Positions 35,694 through 43,902 of a stretch of 64,000 nucleotides of DNA are shown here, piece by piece. Position 1 is the first letter of the stretch; every line of letters starts with the position of its first letter. Source of the DNA: Spirilliplanes yamanashiensis (GTDB lineage Bacteria; Actinomycetota; Actinomycetes; Mycobacteriales; Micromonosporaceae); contig NZ_BOOY01000039.1 of NCBI RefSeq assembly GCF_016863475.1, positions 80,502 through 144,501 of the forward strand. Direction: 5' to 3'. The notes under the pieces are model-generated. The model searched no databases. It was given only the letters and a program-made list of their open reading frames with translations, and had not been told where the DNA came from. The translations under genes were made by a program, and so were the position numbers.

Positions 35694-37253
35694 ATGAACG
35701 CTGACGACCGCCCCGGCCGGCCCCTCGGCCGCCCGTCGCGCCGCACCTTCCTCGCCGGAGCCGCCGCCGTGTCGGCCGGCGCCACGGTCGGCTGGCCGGC
35801 GGCCGCCGCGCACGCCGCCCCCGGCGGCGCCCTGCACGGCAGACCGCTGCGCGGCATGCTGCTGACCAGCAAGGACCGCCTGGCCGAGGGCCGGTTCGGG
35901 ACGATGTTCAAGCGGCTGCCCGCCTTCGCCCCGCGCGACGACCTGCTCGACGGCCTCGCCCGGTCCATGGTCGAGGACCAGACCGTGCCCGACGACAGCC
36001 ACCTCAGCACCAGCCCGCGGCTGTTCGCCGGCTTCACCTTCATCGGCCAGTTCATCGACCACGACATCACGTTCGACAACACGCCGCTCGACCAGCAGAC
36101 CGCCGACCCCGACGCCACCACCAACTACCGGTCGCCCCGCTACGACCTCGACTCGGTCTACGGCCGCGGCCCGGCCACCGAACCGCAGTTCTACGACCCG
36201 GCCGACCGCGACAAACTGCTGGTGACCACCAACGTCAACGGCGTGCCGGACATGGCCCGCGACAGCGCCGGCCGTGCGATCATCCCCGAGTCGCGCAACG
36301 ACGAGAACCTCATCGTCGTCCAGCTGCACCAGGCCGTCGCCCGGTTCCACAACCGCATCGTCGACCTCGCCCGCGCCCAGGGCATCCGCCGCGAGTGGGT
36401 CTTCGAGACGGCGCGCCGGCTGACCCGGTGGCACTACCAGTGGGCGGTCACCCACGACTTCCTGCCCCGCATCGTCGGCGACGACCTCGTGGGCCCGAAC
36501 GGCACGGTGTACAAGGAGGTCGCCGGCCGGGCGCCGGTCATCAACCTGACCTACTACCGGCCCACCAACCGCGACGGCCGCCCCTTCATGCCGGTCGAGT
36601 TCGCCGTCGCCGCCTACCGCTTCGGCCACAGCATCATCCGGCCGTTCTACGTCATCAACCAGGCGTCCCTCGACCGCGGCGGCGTCCCCGTCTTCGGCCC
36701 GGACGGCGGCTTCAACCTCAACGGCGGCCGCCCCGTGCCCGCCGACCTGGTCATCGAGTGGAAGAACATCCTGCCCGTCGACCCGGCGTTCCCGGCCCGC
36801 AAGCCCCGCAAGATCGACACCAGGCTGTCGCTGCCGCTCAGCACGCTCCCCGGCTCGGTCGTCCCGCCGCCCGACCCCACGGTCAACCTGGCGGTGCGCA
36901 ACACGCTGCGCGGCAAGCACGTCGGCCTGCCCTCCGGCCAGCAGGTCGCCCGGGCGATGCGCGTCACCGCGCTGTCCAACGCCACCCTGGGCCTGAGCAA
37001 CGACCCGGGCTGGGCGGGTGAGGCGCCCCTGTGGTTCTACATCCTCAAGGAGGCCGAACTGCCGCCGTACAACGGCGAACGGCTCGGCCCGGTGGGCGGC
37101 AGGATCGTCGCGGAGACCCTGGTCGGCCTCCTGCAACGCGACCCGAACTCGTACCTGTACCTCGACGCGGCGTGGAAACCGGCCCCGCCGATCGCCCCGG
37201 CGACCGGCCAGTTCGGCTTCGTCGACCTGCTGCGCTACGCCGGGGCCGCCTGA
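35694..37253 (+). CDS. Tat-exported animal-type haem peroxidase
   Basis: A 519-residue protein of the peroxidase-cyclooxygenase superfamily. The Tat signal is SRRTFLAGAAAVSAG. The distal His and Ca2+-binding Asp lie in FIGQFIDHDITFD; the proximal His is in AAYRFGHSIIRPFY, and the catalytic Arg region is SRNDENLIVVQLHQAVARFHN. These bacterial enzymes oxidise halides or organic substrates with H2O2 outside the cell; substrate here is unknown. It is co-transcribed with the lipoprotein, which could anchor or protect it (inference). Confidence 0.92.
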   Translation: MNADDRPGRPLGRPSRRTFLAGAAAVSAGATVGWPAAAAHAAPGGALHGRPLRGMLLTSKDRLAEGRFGTMFKRLPAFAPRDDLLDGLARSMVEDQTVPDDSHLSTSPRLFAGFTFIGQFIDHDITFDNTPLDQQTADPDATTNYRSPRYDLDSVYGRGPATEPQFYDPADRDKLLVTTNVNGVPDMARDSAGRAIIPESRNDENLIVVQLHQAVARFHNRIVDLARAQGIRREWVFETARRLTRWHYQWAVTHDFLPRIVGDDLVGPNGTVYKEVAGRAPVINLTYYRPTNRDGRPFMPVEFAVAAYRFGHSIIRPFYVINQASLDRGGVPVFGPDGGFNLNGGRPVPADLVIEWKNILPVDPAFPARKPRKIDTRLSLPLSTLPGSVVPPPDPTVNLAVRNTLRGKHVGLPSGQQVARAMRVTALSNATLGLSNDPGWAGEAPLWFYILKEAELPPYNGERLGPVGGRIVAETLVGLLQRDPNSYLYLDAAWKPAPPIAPATGQFGFVDLLRYAGAA

Positions 37254-37266
37254 CCGTCCGGTGCGG

Positions 37267-38307
37267 TCACGGGCCGTGCAGGGTCCGCGAGGGCCTGGCC
37301 TGGTAGCGGTCGCGGTAGGCGCCGGCGAAGCGGCCCATGTGCACGAAGCCCCACCGGTGGGCGACGTCGGCCACCGACGTCTCGCGCGGGTCGGCGGCCA
37401 GCAGGTCCTCGTGGACGCGCTCCAGGCGGACGTGCCGCAGGTACGCCATCGGGGTGGTGCCGAGGTAGCGCCGGAAGCCGGCCTGCAGGGTGCGGACGTT
37501 GGCGCCCGCGGCCCGGGCCAGCGTGCCCACCGTCCAGGGCTGGTCGGGGTGGGCGTGGATGACGTCGACCGCGCGGCGCACCGGCGCCGGCCGGTACGCC
37601 TGGTCGCTGCGCAGCAGGTGCTCGCGGTACGGGTGGTCGACGGCGAGCAGCAGGCCGGCGGTGAGGGCGTCCTGGAGGCGGTGGACGAGCAGGGGGTGGT
37701 CGAGCAGGCCGGTGTCCGCGCCGAACTCCGCGGCGGTCAGGCGGATCAGGTTGGCCCAGCTGCGGCCGGGGCCGTCGGCGATGTCGAGCTGGGCGGGCAG
37801 CCGGATCGGCTCGCGGATCGGCACGTCGAGGAGGGTCTGCAGCTGCTGTTCCAGGACGGTGGGATCGATCTTCACGCCGAGCTGGCGGCAGTCGGCGCCC
37901 CAGTGGTCGAGCGTGACGTCCTCGTCCACCCGGAAGACCGGCGCCTGGTCACCGGCGCCGACGATGGCCCGGCCGCCCTGGTGGGCGATGAGCCGCCCGG
38001 CCAGCGGCACCCCGACCTGGTAGGCGTCCGGCTGCTCGTAGCCGAGGGTCACGTCGGCGCCGTACCGGACGTCGCCGATGGTGAGGCCGCCGACGCGCAG
38101 GACGTTGAACTGCGCCGTCAGGCGGCCCGAGCGGCGCAGCGGGCGCAGGAACTTGCGCGGGTAGAACATGCTGCCGCCGAAGGCGCGCACCTGCTCGATG
38201 TCGCTGGAGGCGAGCGAGAGGCGCTGGACCGGCGCACCGCCGGCGGGAGGGGCCGTGCCCGCGTGCGGGACGCGGGGCGCCGGCCGCGGCCGGCGGTGGT
38301 CTCTCAC
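37267..38307 (-). CDS. AraC-family transcriptional regulator
   Basis: A 346-residue regulator with an N-terminal AraC-binding-like domain (GDVRYGADVTLGYEQPDAYQV) and two C-terminal HTH motifs: WTVGTLARAAGANVRTLQAGFR and SVADVAHRWGFVHMGRFAGAYR. This layout matches AraC_binding_2 regulators of oxygenase or catabolic genes. GTG 38307 is chosen because TACGGT lies 6 nt upstream; GTG 38352 would add 15 Arg/Pro-rich residues. It is convergent with the haem peroxidase. Confidence 0.9.
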   Translation of the reverse strand: MRDHRRPRPAPRVPHAGTAPPAGGAPVQRLSLASSDIEQVRAFGGSMFYPRKFLRPLRRSGRLTAQFNVLRVGGLTIGDVRYGADVTLGYEQPDAYQVGVPLAGRLIAHQGGRAIVGAGDQAPVFRVDEDVTLDHWGADCRQLGVKIDPTVLEQQLQTLLDVPIREPIRLPAQLDIADGPGRSWANLIRLTAAEFGADTGLLDHPLLVHRLQDALTAGLLLAVDHPYREHLLRSDQAYRPAPVRRAVDVIHAHPDQPWTVGTLARAAGANVRTLQAGFRRYLGTTPMAYLRHVRLERVHEDLLAADPRETSVADVAHRWGFVHMGRFAGAYRDRYQARPSRTLHGP

Positions 38308-38313
38308 GCCTCC

Positions 38314-38319
38314 ACCGTA
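38314..38319 (-). promoter_or_regulatory. -10 box of the AraC-type gene (leaderless type)
   Basis: On the minus strand TACGGT plus GGAGGC (6 nt) runs into GTG 38307; it decides the start. Confidence 0.45.
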
Positions 38320-38370
38320 GACGGATCGACGCGGCCGCCGCGGCGGCGGCACCCGGACGTGGGACCGGCC

Positions 38371-38376
38371 TAGGAT
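38371..38376 (+). promoter_or_regulatory. -10 box of the YdjM-like gene (leaderless type)
   Basis: TAGGAT plus 8 nt leads to ATG 38385. Confidence 0.45.
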
Positions 38377-38384
38377 CTCCGGCC

Positions 38385-39629
38385 ATGGACAACGTGACGC
38401 ACACGCTGATCAGTGTCATGGTCGGTGAGTCGGTCCATCGGTCCATCGCCCCGTCCGCGGTGCTCAGCGACCGGGCCCGCCGGTTCACCGCCATCGGCGT
38501 CATGGCGGTGGGCGGCAACCTGCCCGACGCCGACGTGCTCTACACCGAGTGGGCGGGTAGCACGCTGGACTACCTGCTGCACCACCGTGGGCACACCCAC
38601 ACCGTGCTGGGCGCGCTCGGCCTGTCGGTGGTGCTGTTCCTCGCGGTGCGGCTCTGGTGGCGGTACCGGAAGGTCGGGCCGCGCCCGGCGGACACCTGGT
38701 TCCTGGCCGGGCTGTCGGTGGCGGCGCCGCTGCTGCACATCGGGCTCGACTTCACCAACAGCTACGGGGTGCACCCGTTCTGGCCGGTGGACAACCGCTG
38801 GTACTACGGCGACGCCGTGTTCATCGTCGAGCCGCTGCTGTGGGCGTGCGCGGCGGTGCTGGTGTTCACGCTGCGCTCGCGGGTGGCGCGGGTGCTGGTC
38901 GCGCTGGTGGTGCTCGCCGGGCTGGGCCTGAGCTGGTTCAGCGGGTTCGTGCCGCCGTCGCTGGCGGCCGTGCTGACGGTGCTGGCCGCCGGCCTGGTGG
39001 TGGTCGGCCGGTTCGCGTCCGCCCGGGTGGCGCTCGCCGCCGGCATCGCCGCCTGGCTGGTCGTCACGTCCGCGTTCGCGGTCACCGCCCGGGCGGCCGA
39101 CAGCCGGTTCGAGGCGCTGCTGGCCGAGGGCTTCCCGGCGGCCCGCACCCTCGACGTCGTGCTGACGCCGATGCCGGCCAACCCGGTGTGCCGGGAGGTG
39201 CTGGCCGTGCAGCGCACGGCGGACACCTACGTCGTCCGGCGCGCGTTCCACTCGCTGGCGCCCGGCTGGGTGACGGCGCAGCGGTGCGCGGAGTCGTTCC
39301 CGTCGGCCGGCGGGGAGTCGACCGCCCGGCTGCAGAGCGTCGGCCGGCCGTCCACCGGCGAGGTCGTCTGGGTGGGGGAGCTGGCGCTCCCGGCCGGGCT
39401 GTTCGCGAGCCTCGCGACGGAGTACTGCGCCGTCGGCGCGCTGCTCCGATTCGCCCGCGCCCCGTGGGCCGCGCCCGCGGCCGGCGGCTGGGTGGTCGGC
39501 GACCTGCGCTTCGACCGCGAGGCGGGACTCGGGCTGGCCGAGGTCGCGGTGGGCCCGCCGGCGGACGACTGCCCGGGCCTGCCCGCGCCGTGGGTTCCGC
39601 CCCGGCAGGACCTGCTCGACGGCGAGTGA
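38385..39629 (+). CDS. YdjM-family membrane-bound metal-dependent hydrolase-like protein
   Basis: A 414-residue membrane protein of the DUF457/LexA-regulated YdjM family. The family motif MDNVTHTLI at the N-terminus, GGNLPDADVL and HHRGHTHTVLG supply the conserved His/Asp residues thought to bind metal. Helices follow up to about residue 235; the C-terminal third is a soluble exported domain with Cys residues (NPVCREVL, AQRCAES, EYCAVGA). No substrate is known for the family. Confidence 0.85.
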   Translation: MDNVTHTLISVMVGESVHRSIAPSAVLSDRARRFTAIGVMAVGGNLPDADVLYTEWAGSTLDYLLHHRGHTHTVLGALGLSVVLFLAVRLWWRYRKVGPRPADTWFLAGLSVAAPLLHIGLDFTNSYGVHPFWPVDNRWYYGDAVFIVEPLLWACAAVLVFTLRSRVARVLVALVVLAGLGLSWFSGFVPPSLAAVLTVLAAGLVVVGRFASARVALAAGIAAWLVVTSAFAVTARAADSRFEALLAEGFPAARTLDVVLTPMPANPVCREVLAVQRTADTYVVRRAFHSLAPGWVTAQRCAESFPSAGGESTARLQSVGRPSTGEVVWVGELALPAGLFASLATEYCAVGALLRFARAPWAAPAAGGWVVGDLRFDREAGLGLAEVAVGPPADDCPGLPAPWVPPRQDLLDGE

Positions 39630-39641
39630 CCGCGCCGGGGG

Positions 39642-41231
39642 TCAGCGTTCGGTGACGTCGCGGACCGTCGCCGCCGTGCTGACGGACGACGCGTTCCACT
39701 TCTGGAAATCGGTGCCGTTGCAGGTGCCCATCACCAGCTTGCTGGCGTTGATGTTCCAGGTCTCGTCCCACAGGTCCGGGTTGGGCGCGGCCGGGTCGGT
39801 GACGGTCAGGCACGTGCCGGGGCCGCCCGGGGCCAGCGACTCGATGCGGTAGCTGGTCGTCTTGTTGCCGGTGTCGCCCCACACCCGCCACTGGTGGGCG
39901 GCCGCGACGATGCCGCCCGGGTTGCAGGTGGTGACGACGACGTAGTAGCCCGGCCGGGCCGTGGTGCCGGGGCCGCGCAGGCAGTACGCCTGCGTGGTGC
40001 CCGTCGGCACGGTCCAGATGGGCCCGTCGGCGTGGTCCTCCCCCGCCGGCACCTGCGGCACGTTCCACCGCTGGTTCCAGAGCACCTCGCCGGTGAGCGG
40101 CTGCTTGCACGGGAAGCTGATCAGGTACTCGGAGGTGACGTCGTCGGCGGTGACGTCGATGCACCGGCCGAACTGCGCCCCGTTGACGAGCTGGCCGGTG
40201 GCCGGGCCCGCCTTGCCGCCGCCGGTCGCCGACGAGGTGAAGAACGTCTGCTGGACCTGCCACGTGCCGGGCTGGGTGCAGTACGAGGCCGACTTCATGG
40301 CGACCAGCTGCACGGTGGCGTCGGCGTACTCGGCGCTGGACTCCATGCACCGGCGGGTGGTCGCGTTCGGCATCACGTAGAAGGCGCTGGAGTCGTCCGA
40401 CCCCCACACCTGCCGGGCCACCAGGTCGGCGGCGCACAGCTGGAACGTGACCGGGGCGTTCAGGGCCATCGTGCCGGCGTCCACGCACAGCCGCTGCCCG
40501 CCGGCCTTGATCTTGGTCAGCTGCAGGGTCAGGCCGGCGGTGTACGCGAACTGCTGCCGCGCGTCCGCCGGGTTGCACGGCCGGATGAGCAGCTGGGTGT
40601 TCAGCGGCGCGGTGGAGCCCGCCGCGAAGCAGTAGTCGGGGGTGCCGGCGTTGCCGAAGCTGCGGATGATGCCGCCGGGCACCTTCTCGTTCTGGATGAC
40701 CGTGGTGAACGTGTAGGTGGCCGACATGGTGCGGCTGATGCCGGCGGTGCCGGTGGAGACGATCAGCGCGTACGCCGGCATCCCGGTGGCCGTGGGCCCG
40801 CAGCCCCACAGCGAGGACGGGACGGTGCCGGCGACCGGCGGGGTGGTCGAGTAGTACACCCGCACGCTGAAGGTGGCGCCGCCGCCCGCGCTGACCGGCC
40901 CGGACAGCGCCGGGCGCGGCGCGGTGGTGCACGGCAGCGCCTGCGGGTCGCCGGTGCCGTCGGTGCGCCGGGCGAGCCGGACAGCGCTCAGCGCGACGTC
41001 GAGGCCCGACTGGGCGGCGGCCAGGGCGGTCATCCGGCTGGTGTCGCGGCGGGTGTTGCGCTGCTCGGCGCTGACCACGGACGCCAGCACCATGCTGAGC
41101 CCGAGCGCGACGACGGTGAGCAGCATCGCCATCGGCATCGACCCGCGGTCGTCGCCGGCGCGTGGCGCGCCCAGGAGCGGCCCGCGCCCCGGCGCGGTCC
41201 ACGCTCGCGCTCGACGGACCATGACGCTCAC
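39642..41231 (-). CDS. Pilin-like (PilX-type) protein with ricin beta-trefoil lectin domains
   Basis: A 529-residue protein. The N-terminus (GDDRGSMPMAMLLTVVALGLSMVLASVV) resembles PilX/type-IV-pilin-like N-terminal helices, followed by a short pilin-like region (to about 170). The rest contains carbohydrate-binding trefoil repeats with Q-x-W/F motifs: RQQFAYT, RQVWGSD, NQRWNVP, HQWRVWG and QKWNASS, and paired Cys (CMESS, CIDVT, CLRGPG, CLTVT). It probably lies on the cell surface and binds glycans. The start is uncertain: GTG 41231 or ATG 41222, neither with a clear ribosome site. No pilus assembly genes are nearby. Confidence 0.8.
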   Translation of the reverse strand: MSVMVRRARAWTAPGRGPLLGAPRAGDDRGSMPMAMLLTVVALGLSMVLASVVSAEQRNTRRDTSRMTALAAAQSGLDVALSAVRLARRTDGTGDPQALPCTTAPRPALSGPVSAGGGATFSVRVYYSTTPPVAGTVPSSLWGCGPTATGMPAYALIVSTGTAGISRTMSATYTFTTVIQNEKVPGGIIRSFGNAGTPDYCFAAGSTAPLNTQLLIRPCNPADARQQFAYTAGLTLQLTKIKAGGQRLCVDAGTMALNAPVTFQLCAADLVARQVWGSDDSSAFYVMPNATTRRCMESSAEYADATVQLVAMKSASYCTQPGTWQVQQTFFTSSATGGGKAGPATGQLVNGAQFGRCIDVTADDVTSEYLISFPCKQPLTGEVLWNQRWNVPQVPAGEDHADGPIWTVPTGTTQAYCLRGPGTTARPGYYVVVTTCNPGGIVAAAHQWRVWGDTGNKTTSYRIESLAPGGPGTCLTVTDPAAPNPDLWDETWNINASKLVMGTCNGTDFQKWNASSVSTAATVRDVTER

Positions 41232-41284
41232 ATCGGCCGCGGGGGCGCCGACCTTGAGGAAGACACTGATTTTATTACCGGCCG

Positions 41285-41290
41285 TACCAT
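41285..41290 (+). promoter_or_regulatory. -10 box of a 64-residue gene (leaderless type)
   Basis: TACCAT plus 6 nt leads to ATG 41297; it supports the small gene being real. Confidence 0.45.
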
Positions 41291-41296
41291 GCGCCG

Positions 41297-41491
41297 ATGG
41301 GCAGATTTCTGGCGATCTTCCACGGCGCCGCCGACGAGGCCGGCCGGGCCGGCCTCTCCGACGAGCAGCAGGGCGAGTTCATGCGGGTGTGGGCGGCGTG
41401 GGCGCAGGCCCACGAGCGGGCCCTGGCCGACCCGGGCGCCCCGCTGTTCCGGAAGAAGCGGGTGGAGTGCCCGCCGCCGCCCGCCGGCTAG
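41297..41491 (+). CDS. Small protein, possibly YCII/DGPF-related
   Basis: A 64-residue soluble protein, MGRFLAIFHGAADEAG at the start then a helical stretch (EQQGEFMRVWAAWAQAHERAL) and a Pro-rich end (ECPPPPAG). The opening strand and helix recall the first half of YCII-related (DGPF) proteins, but the second half is missing, so it may be a truncated member. It sits between the lectin gene and the kinase gene. Confidence comes from codon bias and the promoter spacing. Confidence 0.5.
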   Translation: MGRFLAIFHGAADEAGRAGLSDEQQGEFMRVWAAWAQAHERALADPGAPLFRKKRVECPPPPAG

Positions 41492-41494
41492 CGC

Positions 41495-43126
41495 TCAGGC
41501 GGGTGGCTTCACGGGCAGCTCGATGGTGAAGGTGGTGCCCGGGCCGGGCTGGTCGGCCAGGGCGATGGTGCCCTGGTGGCGCTCGACGATGGCGCGGGTG
41601 ATGACCAGGCCCAGGCCCGTGCCGGGGATCCGCCGGTCGAGGGCGGACGACGCCCGGTAGAAGCGGCGGAACAGCCGCGGCCGGTCGGCGGGCGGGATGC
41701 CGATGCCGCTGTCGGCGACCGACCAGGTGATCCGGTCCACGCCGTCGTCGTCGGTGCGGGTGCCGGCGGTGACGGTGATGGTGCCGCCGGCGGGCGTGTA
41801 CTTGATGGCGTTCGACAGCAGGTTGTCGGCGACCTGGCGCAGCCGGTCCGGGTCGGCGTGCAGCGGCAGCCGCGGCGGCACCGTGACCGTGACGGTCAGG
41901 TTCTTGTCGGCGACCGGCCGGGCGACGGCCTGCACGGCCGTGTCGATGATGCCGGCGAGGTCGACGGCGGTGGGGTGGATGGCCAGGTGGCCGGACTCCA
42001 GGCGCGCCAGGTCGAGCAGGTCCTCGGCCATCACGGTGAGCCGCTGCGCGTTGCGGGTGATGGTGTCGAGGTAGCGGCCCAGCTCCTGCGGCGTCAGCGT
42101 GCCGGTCTCCTCGCTGACCATCGCCGCGGTGGCGGTGATCGCCGTGAGCGGGTTGCGCAGCTCGTGGGTGACCAGCGCGAGGAACTCGTCCTTGGTGCGG
42201 GCCAGCTCGACGGCGAGCTCCTCGGCGCGTCGCCGCTCCAGGTACTGCCCGACGTGCGCGGCGACGCCGGACAGCAGCCCGGTGAGGGTGTCCTCCGGGT
42301 CCTCCGCGCGGTCGCCGTACACGCACAGGGCGCCGAGGATGGTGGATCCGGCCCAGATCGGCACGCCCACCGCGACGTGCAGGCCGATCGCCGCGGCGGC
42401 CCGGCTGCGCACGGACCCGGTGTCGGCGGCGAGGTCGGGGATCCACAGCGGCCGGCGCTCGCCGTGGACGCGGCCGGGCAGCCCCATGCCGTAGTCGAGC
42501 TCGTCGATCGCGAACGCGCCCAGCCGGCGGCCGGGCTCGGCGTGCCGGGCGGCGCAGAGCAGCAGCTGCCGGTCCACGTCCACCAGCCACAGCTCGGCCA
42601 CCGGCCAGCCCATCTTCACGCCGAGCGCCTCCACGACCCGGGCGGCGGCCGCCCCGCTGGACTCCGCCTCGGCCAGCCCGCGCGACACCGCGGTCTCCAC
42701 CGCGGAGAACCGGCCGGCGCGCACCGCGGTGGTCACGTCGTGGGCGAAGGCGTGGAACACGGGCCCGCCCGGGGTGTCCGTGGCGGTCAGCGTCATCTCG
42801 ATCGGGAACTCGTGGCCGTCGCGGTGCAGCGCGTTCAGCTGCAACCGCTGCCCCAGCACCCGCCCGGGGCCGCCCGCCGCCACCCGGCGCAGGCCGGCGC
42901 GGTGCTGGTCGCGGAACCGCTCCGGAATGATGAGGGCGGTGATCTCGCGCCCGCACGCCTCGGCGTGGGAGTGACCGAACGTCGCCTCGGCGGCGGCGTT
43001 CCAGCCGACCACCCGGTCGGTGGAGTCGATGGCGACGTACGCCTCCAGCGCCGCGGCCAGCACGGCCTCCGGCTCGTGCAGCACCTGGTGGTTGCAGATG
43101 ACCGGTGTGACGTCCGGACGGCCCAT
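41495..43126 (-). CDS. PAS-GAF sensor histidine kinase
   Basis: A 543-residue soluble sensor kinase. Order: PAS domain (about 20-130; AYVAIDSTDRVVGWNAAAE, FGHSHAEACGREI), GAF domain (about 145-290), HisKA with the phospho-acceptor His in LALVTHELRNPLTAI (about 324), and HATPase with NLLSNAIKYTPAGG (N box), DSGIGIP (G1) and GTGLGLVI (G2). No membrane segment, so it senses a cytosolic cue. No response regulator is adjacent: an orphan kinase. The start ATG at 43126 lacks a strong ribosome site. Confidence 0.92.
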   Translation of the reverse strand: MGRPDVTPVICNHQVLHEPEAVLAAALEAYVAIDSTDRVVGWNAAAEATFGHSHAEACGREITALIIPERFRDQHRAGLRRVAAGGPGRVLGQRLQLNALHRDGHEFPIEMTLTATDTPGGPVFHAFAHDVTTAVRAGRFSAVETAVSRGLAEAESSGAAAARVVEALGVKMGWPVAELWLVDVDRQLLLCAARHAEPGRRLGAFAIDELDYGMGLPGRVHGERRPLWIPDLAADTGSVRSRAAAAIGLHVAVGVPIWAGSTILGALCVYGDRAEDPEDTLTGLLSGVAAHVGQYLERRRAEELAVELARTKDEFLALVTHELRNPLTAITATAAMVSEETGTLTPQELGRYLDTITRNAQRLTVMAEDLLDLARLESGHLAIHPTAVDLAGIIDTAVQAVARPVADKNLTVTVTVPPRLPLHADPDRLRQVADNLLSNAIKYTPAGGTITVTAGTRTDDDGVDRITWSVADSGIGIPPADRPRLFRRFYRASSALDRRIPGTGLGLVITRAIVERHQGTIALADQPGPGTTFTIELPVKPPA

Positions 43127-43318
43127 GCCCGGTCCCCCTTCGCCGCTGCGTTCGCCTCGTCCGCGTCGTGCGTGCGGCGCCGCCCGGGGGGACGGGGGAC
43201 AGGCGCTGCCGGGGCAGCGTATCGCGATGTCCGGCGCGGCGACCCGGCATCGGCGCGACCCGGCGGCCGCGGTCTAGCCTGAGACCGGGCAGCCCGGCCG
43301 AGCAGGAGGAGACAACCC

Positions 43319-43897
43319 ATGCGTGACCTGGTCTACACCGGTTTCATGTCGCTGGACGGCGTGGTCGACTCGCCGGGCGGCGGGCCGGGGGAGGGCCACC
43401 GCAGCGGCGGGTGGGTGTTCAAGGACCTGGAGTTCGTCGAGGAGGCGTGGTCGCTGAAGGGCGAGGAGCTCGCCGACACGACGGCGCTGATGTTCGGCCG
43501 CCGCAGCTACGAGGCGTTCGCGCCGGTCTGGCCGGGCTCGGAGGACCACGCCGCCTACCGGGACCTGCCCAAGTACGTGGTGTCGGGCACGCTGACCGAC
43601 GACGCCCTCGTCGACGGCTGGGGGCCGACGACGATCCTGCGCTCGACCGAGGACGTCGCCGCCCTCAAGCGGGGCGAGGGCGGGGCGATCTTCATCCACG
43701 GCAGTGCCGAGCTGGCCCGCCGGCTGTCGGACGCCGGCCTGATCGACCGGTACCACCTGCTCGTCTTCCCGGTGCTGCTCGGCGCCGGCAAGAGCCTGTT
43801 CGGCCGGGCCGACCGGGACAAGCACATGCTGACGCTGCGGGAGTCGCAGAGCTATCCCAACGGCATCCTCAAGCTCATCTACGACGTCCGGCGCTGA
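43319..43897 (+). CDS. Dihydrofolate-reductase-fold protein (RibD C-terminal type)
   Basis: A 192-residue protein of the RibD_C/YwjB-like DHFR-fold group: MRDLVYTGFMSLDGVVDSPGG, FGRRSYEAFAPVWPG, FIHGSAELARRLSDAGLIDRY and LLGAGKSLFG. It likely binds NADPH and reduces an unknown small substrate; these proteins are not the folA enzyme. AGGAGGAG precedes the ATG by 7 nt. The FGGY kinase gene starts 5 bp after its stop, so they are co-transcribed. Confidence 0.88.
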   Translation: MRDLVYTGFMSLDGVVDSPGGGPGEGHRSGGWVFKDLEFVEEAWSLKGEELADTTALMFGRRSYEAFAPVWPGSEDHAAYRDLPKYVVSGTLTDDALVDGWGPTTILRSTEDVAALKRGEGGAIFIHGSAELARRLSDAGLIDRYHLLVFPVLLGAGKSLFGRADRDKHMLTLRESQSYPNGILKLIYDVRR

Positions 43898-43902
43898 CCG
43901 CG

